Of a stretch of 6,623 bases of DNA, positions 5,137-6,623 are shown piece after piece. Within the stretch, counting starts at the first letter, position 1. Each line of letters starts with the position of its first letter. Below the pieces are notes generated by a model. That model ran no database searches. It was given only the letters and a program-made list of their open reading frames with translations, and was not told the DNA's origin. Source of the stretch: Planctomycetales bacterium (GTDB taxonomy: Bacteria > Planctomycetota > Planctomycetia > Planctomycetales > Planctomycetaceae); the NCBI GenBank assembly GCA_020050375.1, contig JAGVKR010000022.1, positions 1 to 6,623 of the forward strand. Reading direction: 5' to 3'. The position numbers and the translations under genes were made by a program.

Positions 5137-6623
5137 TCATTCCTCCCACTCGAATTTCGCCGCCATCGGCATCCTGCGGCCAGAGCCGAAGGCGCGTTGC
5201 GAGAGTTTGATGCCGGGGGGCATCTGGCGACGCTTGAACTCGTTGCGGTCGAGCCGGCGGGCGACCCAGCGGACGGTTTCCGGCGGAAACTGTCGGCTGA
5301 GACTGGCGACCGACATCTCTTTCTCGATCAGTCCTTCGAGTATCGCGTCGAGCAACGGGTAAGGAGGAAGCGTGTCCTGATCGAACTGGTTCGGAGCCAG
5401 TTCGGCGCTCGGGGGTTTTGACAGCGAGCCAGCGGGGATCACCTCTCGTTTTTCGCGGTGCTCGTTGATGAACCGCGAGACGGAGTAGACGTCGCGCTTG
5501 AGGACGTCGGCCAGGACGGCGAAACCTCCCGCCATGTCGCCATACAGCGTGCAATAGCCGACCGCCAGCTCGCTCTTGTTGCCGGTTGCCAGCGCCAGCC
5601 AGCCGTAGCGGTTGCTGCGGATCATCACCAGCGCGCCACGGATGCGGGCCTGCAGGTTCTGGTCGGCCAGCCCCGCCGGTTGCGAAGCCAGGTCGGCTCC
5701 GGCGATGTGCGTCGTCTCATAGGCGCGATGGATGCCGTCGATCGGCACGACCTCGAAGTCGACGCCCAGCGCTTCGGCCAGTCGCCGCGCGTCGGAGACG
5801 CTGTGCTCGCTGCTGTACCGGCTCGGCATCGCGAGGCCGTGGACATGCTCGGCCCCGAACGCCTGGGCCGCGAGATAGCAGGCCAGGGCGCTGTCGATGC
5901 CACCTGAAAGGCCGAGAACGCAATCGCGAAATCCGCTTTTGCGAGCGTAATCCTTCAGGCCGAGGATGAGCGCGTCGAGGAGATCGGCTTCGCGCGGACG
6001 GGGGGGGAGAGTGCGGAGTGCGGAGTGCGGAGTGCGGAGTGGGACCGTATCCAGCACCGCAAAATCCTCTGCAAACGGTGCCAGGCGGAGCACGGCGTGC
6101 CCCTCGGCGTCGACGACCATGCTGTTTCCGTCGAACACCAGGTCGTCGTTGCCCCCGACCTGGTTGACGAAAAGAAAGGGAACTCGATGTCGCGCGACGT
6201 GCCGCGTGACGATCTGCGACCGCCGGTGCGGCTTGTCGATCTCGAACGGGCTGGCCGACAGGTTGATCAGGAGGTCGACACCCACCCCGGCCAACTCGGC
6301 GACCGGGTCGCGGCGATTCTCGGGGGCGAGATGGTACGAAGTCCCCGGTTCGCCGAACCAGGCGTCTTCGCAGATGTGAACACCGAGGCGCGTGCCGCGA
6401 AATTCCAGCGGCGCTGCCGACTCGGCGGGAAGAAAGTAGCGACGTTCGTCGAAGACGTCGTAATTGGGGAGCAGGCACTTGTAAATCGTTCGCTCAATTC
6501 GACCGCCAACCAGCAGGCTGGCGGCGTTGCCGACGCGTCCCTCGGGCAGGTTTCTCACCGAGGGATGGCCCACGAGCACACCGAGCGCCGGGTCGATCGC
6601 CTGCGCGAGACGCTCGACGGCGC
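5137..6623 (-). CDS. nadE: Glutamine-dependent NAD+ synthetase (nitrilase + NAD synthase domains), N-terminus outside the window
   Basis: Makes NAD+ from nicotinic acid adenine dinucleotide, ATP and glutamine, the last step of NAD biosynthesis, in the cytoplasm. 494 residues are visible and the frame stays open to base 6623. The family has about 540-570 residues, so some 50-70 are missing, including the first catalytic glutamate of the glutaminase. The GTG at 6579 is internal. Nitrilase-type glutaminase domain: [13 protein letters not shown] with catalytic lysine (codon 6478-6480), HICEDAW with nucleophilic cysteine (6370-6372), and INLSASPF. Synthetase domain: [12 protein letters not shown], the ATP-pyrophosphatase loop (SGGIDS at 5890-5907), then [32 protein letters not shown] and [10 protein letters not shown]. 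The two are joined by a linker (about 5986-6045) encoded by a heptanucleotide repeat and a C8 run on the coding strand. The gene converges on the GlmU-like gene with 4 bases between stops. Apart from the linker it looks intact. Confidence 0.96.
   Translation of the reverse strand, partial: AVERLAQAIDPALGVLVGHPSVRNLPEGRVGNAASLLVGGRIERTIYKCLLPNYDVFDERRYFLPAESAAPLEFRGTRLGVHICEDAWFGEPGTSYHLAPENRRDPVAELAGVGVDLLINLSASPFEIDKPHRRSQIVTRHVARHRVPFLFVNQVGGNDDLVFDGNSMVVDAEGHAVLRLAPFAEDFAVLDTVPLRTPHSALRTLPPRPREADLLDALILGLKDYARKSGFRDCVLGLSGGIDSALACYLAAQAFGAEHVHGLAMPSRYSSEHSVSDARRLAEALGVDFEVVPIDGIHRAYETTHIAGADLASQPAGLADQNLQARIRGALVMIRSNRYGWLALATGNKSELAVGYCTLYGDMAGGFAVLADVLKRDVYSVSRFINEHREKREVIPAGSLSKPPSAELAPNQFDQDTLPPYPLLDAILEGLIEKEMSVASLSRQFPPETVRWVARRLDRNEFKRRQMPPGIKLSQRAFGSGRRMPMAAKFEWEE
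6010..6041. repeat. Heptanucleotide tandem repeat (AGTGCGG, about 4.6 copies) inside nadE
   Basis: Four exact copies of AGTGCGG (6010-6037) are followed by a partial copy AGTG (6038-6041). On the coding strand the unit reads CCGCACT. Because 7 is not a multiple of 3, three units make one 7-residue peptide period, seen as [10 protein letters not shown] in the protein. The tract lies entirely in the linker between the glutaminase and synthetase domains. A G8 run (6000-6007) sits two bases away. It resembles in unit length the short heptamer tandem repeats known from cyanobacterial genomes, though those are mostly intergenic. Confidence 0.9.

Noticed and set aside
5717..6478. A 253-codon alternative frame within nadE
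   Set aside because: It is a shadow of nadE in another frame with Arg/Pro/Ser-rich composition. It matters only as the frame entered if the heptamer repeat changes length.

Overview
The window is a GC-rich piece of bacterial chromosome with four protein genes, two of them cut by the window edges, and one long gap without a convincing gene. The GlmU-like protein belongs to the alternative, non-canonical GlmU group known from Bacteroidetes and Planctomycetes. Together with the high GC content, weak or absent Shine-Dalgarno sequences and loosely packed genes, this suggests a member of the Planctomycetota. That placement is inference, since there is no rRNA or other marker here.

Layout, left to right. 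(1) Bases 1-1247, plus strand: the C-terminal four fifths of an ALDH7/antiquitin-type aldehyde dehydrogenase. (2) Bases 1248-1899: about 650 bases with no convincing gene but unusually many inverted repeats, two of them nested. (3) Bases 1900-3732, plus: complete glmS, glutamine--fructose-6-phosphate aminotransferase. (4) Bases 3733-3815: a short gap holding an extended -10 promoter motif inside a nested inverted repeat. (5) Bases 3816-5132, plus: a GlmU-like left-handed beta-helix sugar nucleotidyltransferase/acyltransferase. (6) Bases 5137-6623, minus: most of a glutamine-dependent NAD+ synthetase, converging on the GlmU-like gene with only 4 bases between the stop codons.

How the genes fit together: GlmS makes glucosamine-6-phosphate and the GlmU-like protein probably acts at the UDP-GlcNAc end of the same pathway. 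The pair looks like a small amino-sugar locus, with GlmM encoded elsewhere. The aldehyde dehydrogenase and NAD+ synthetase are metabolically separate neighbours. GlmS and NAD+ synthetase both draw ammonia from glutamine, but through unrelated glutaminase folds (N-terminal cysteine versus nitrilase).

The most unusual signals are a heptanucleotide tandem repeat next to a G8 run inside the NAD+ synthetase coding sequence, exactly at the interdomain linker, and the cluster of nested hairpins upstream of glmS. I see no defence system, mobile-element gene, CRISPR array, tRNA or rRNA.
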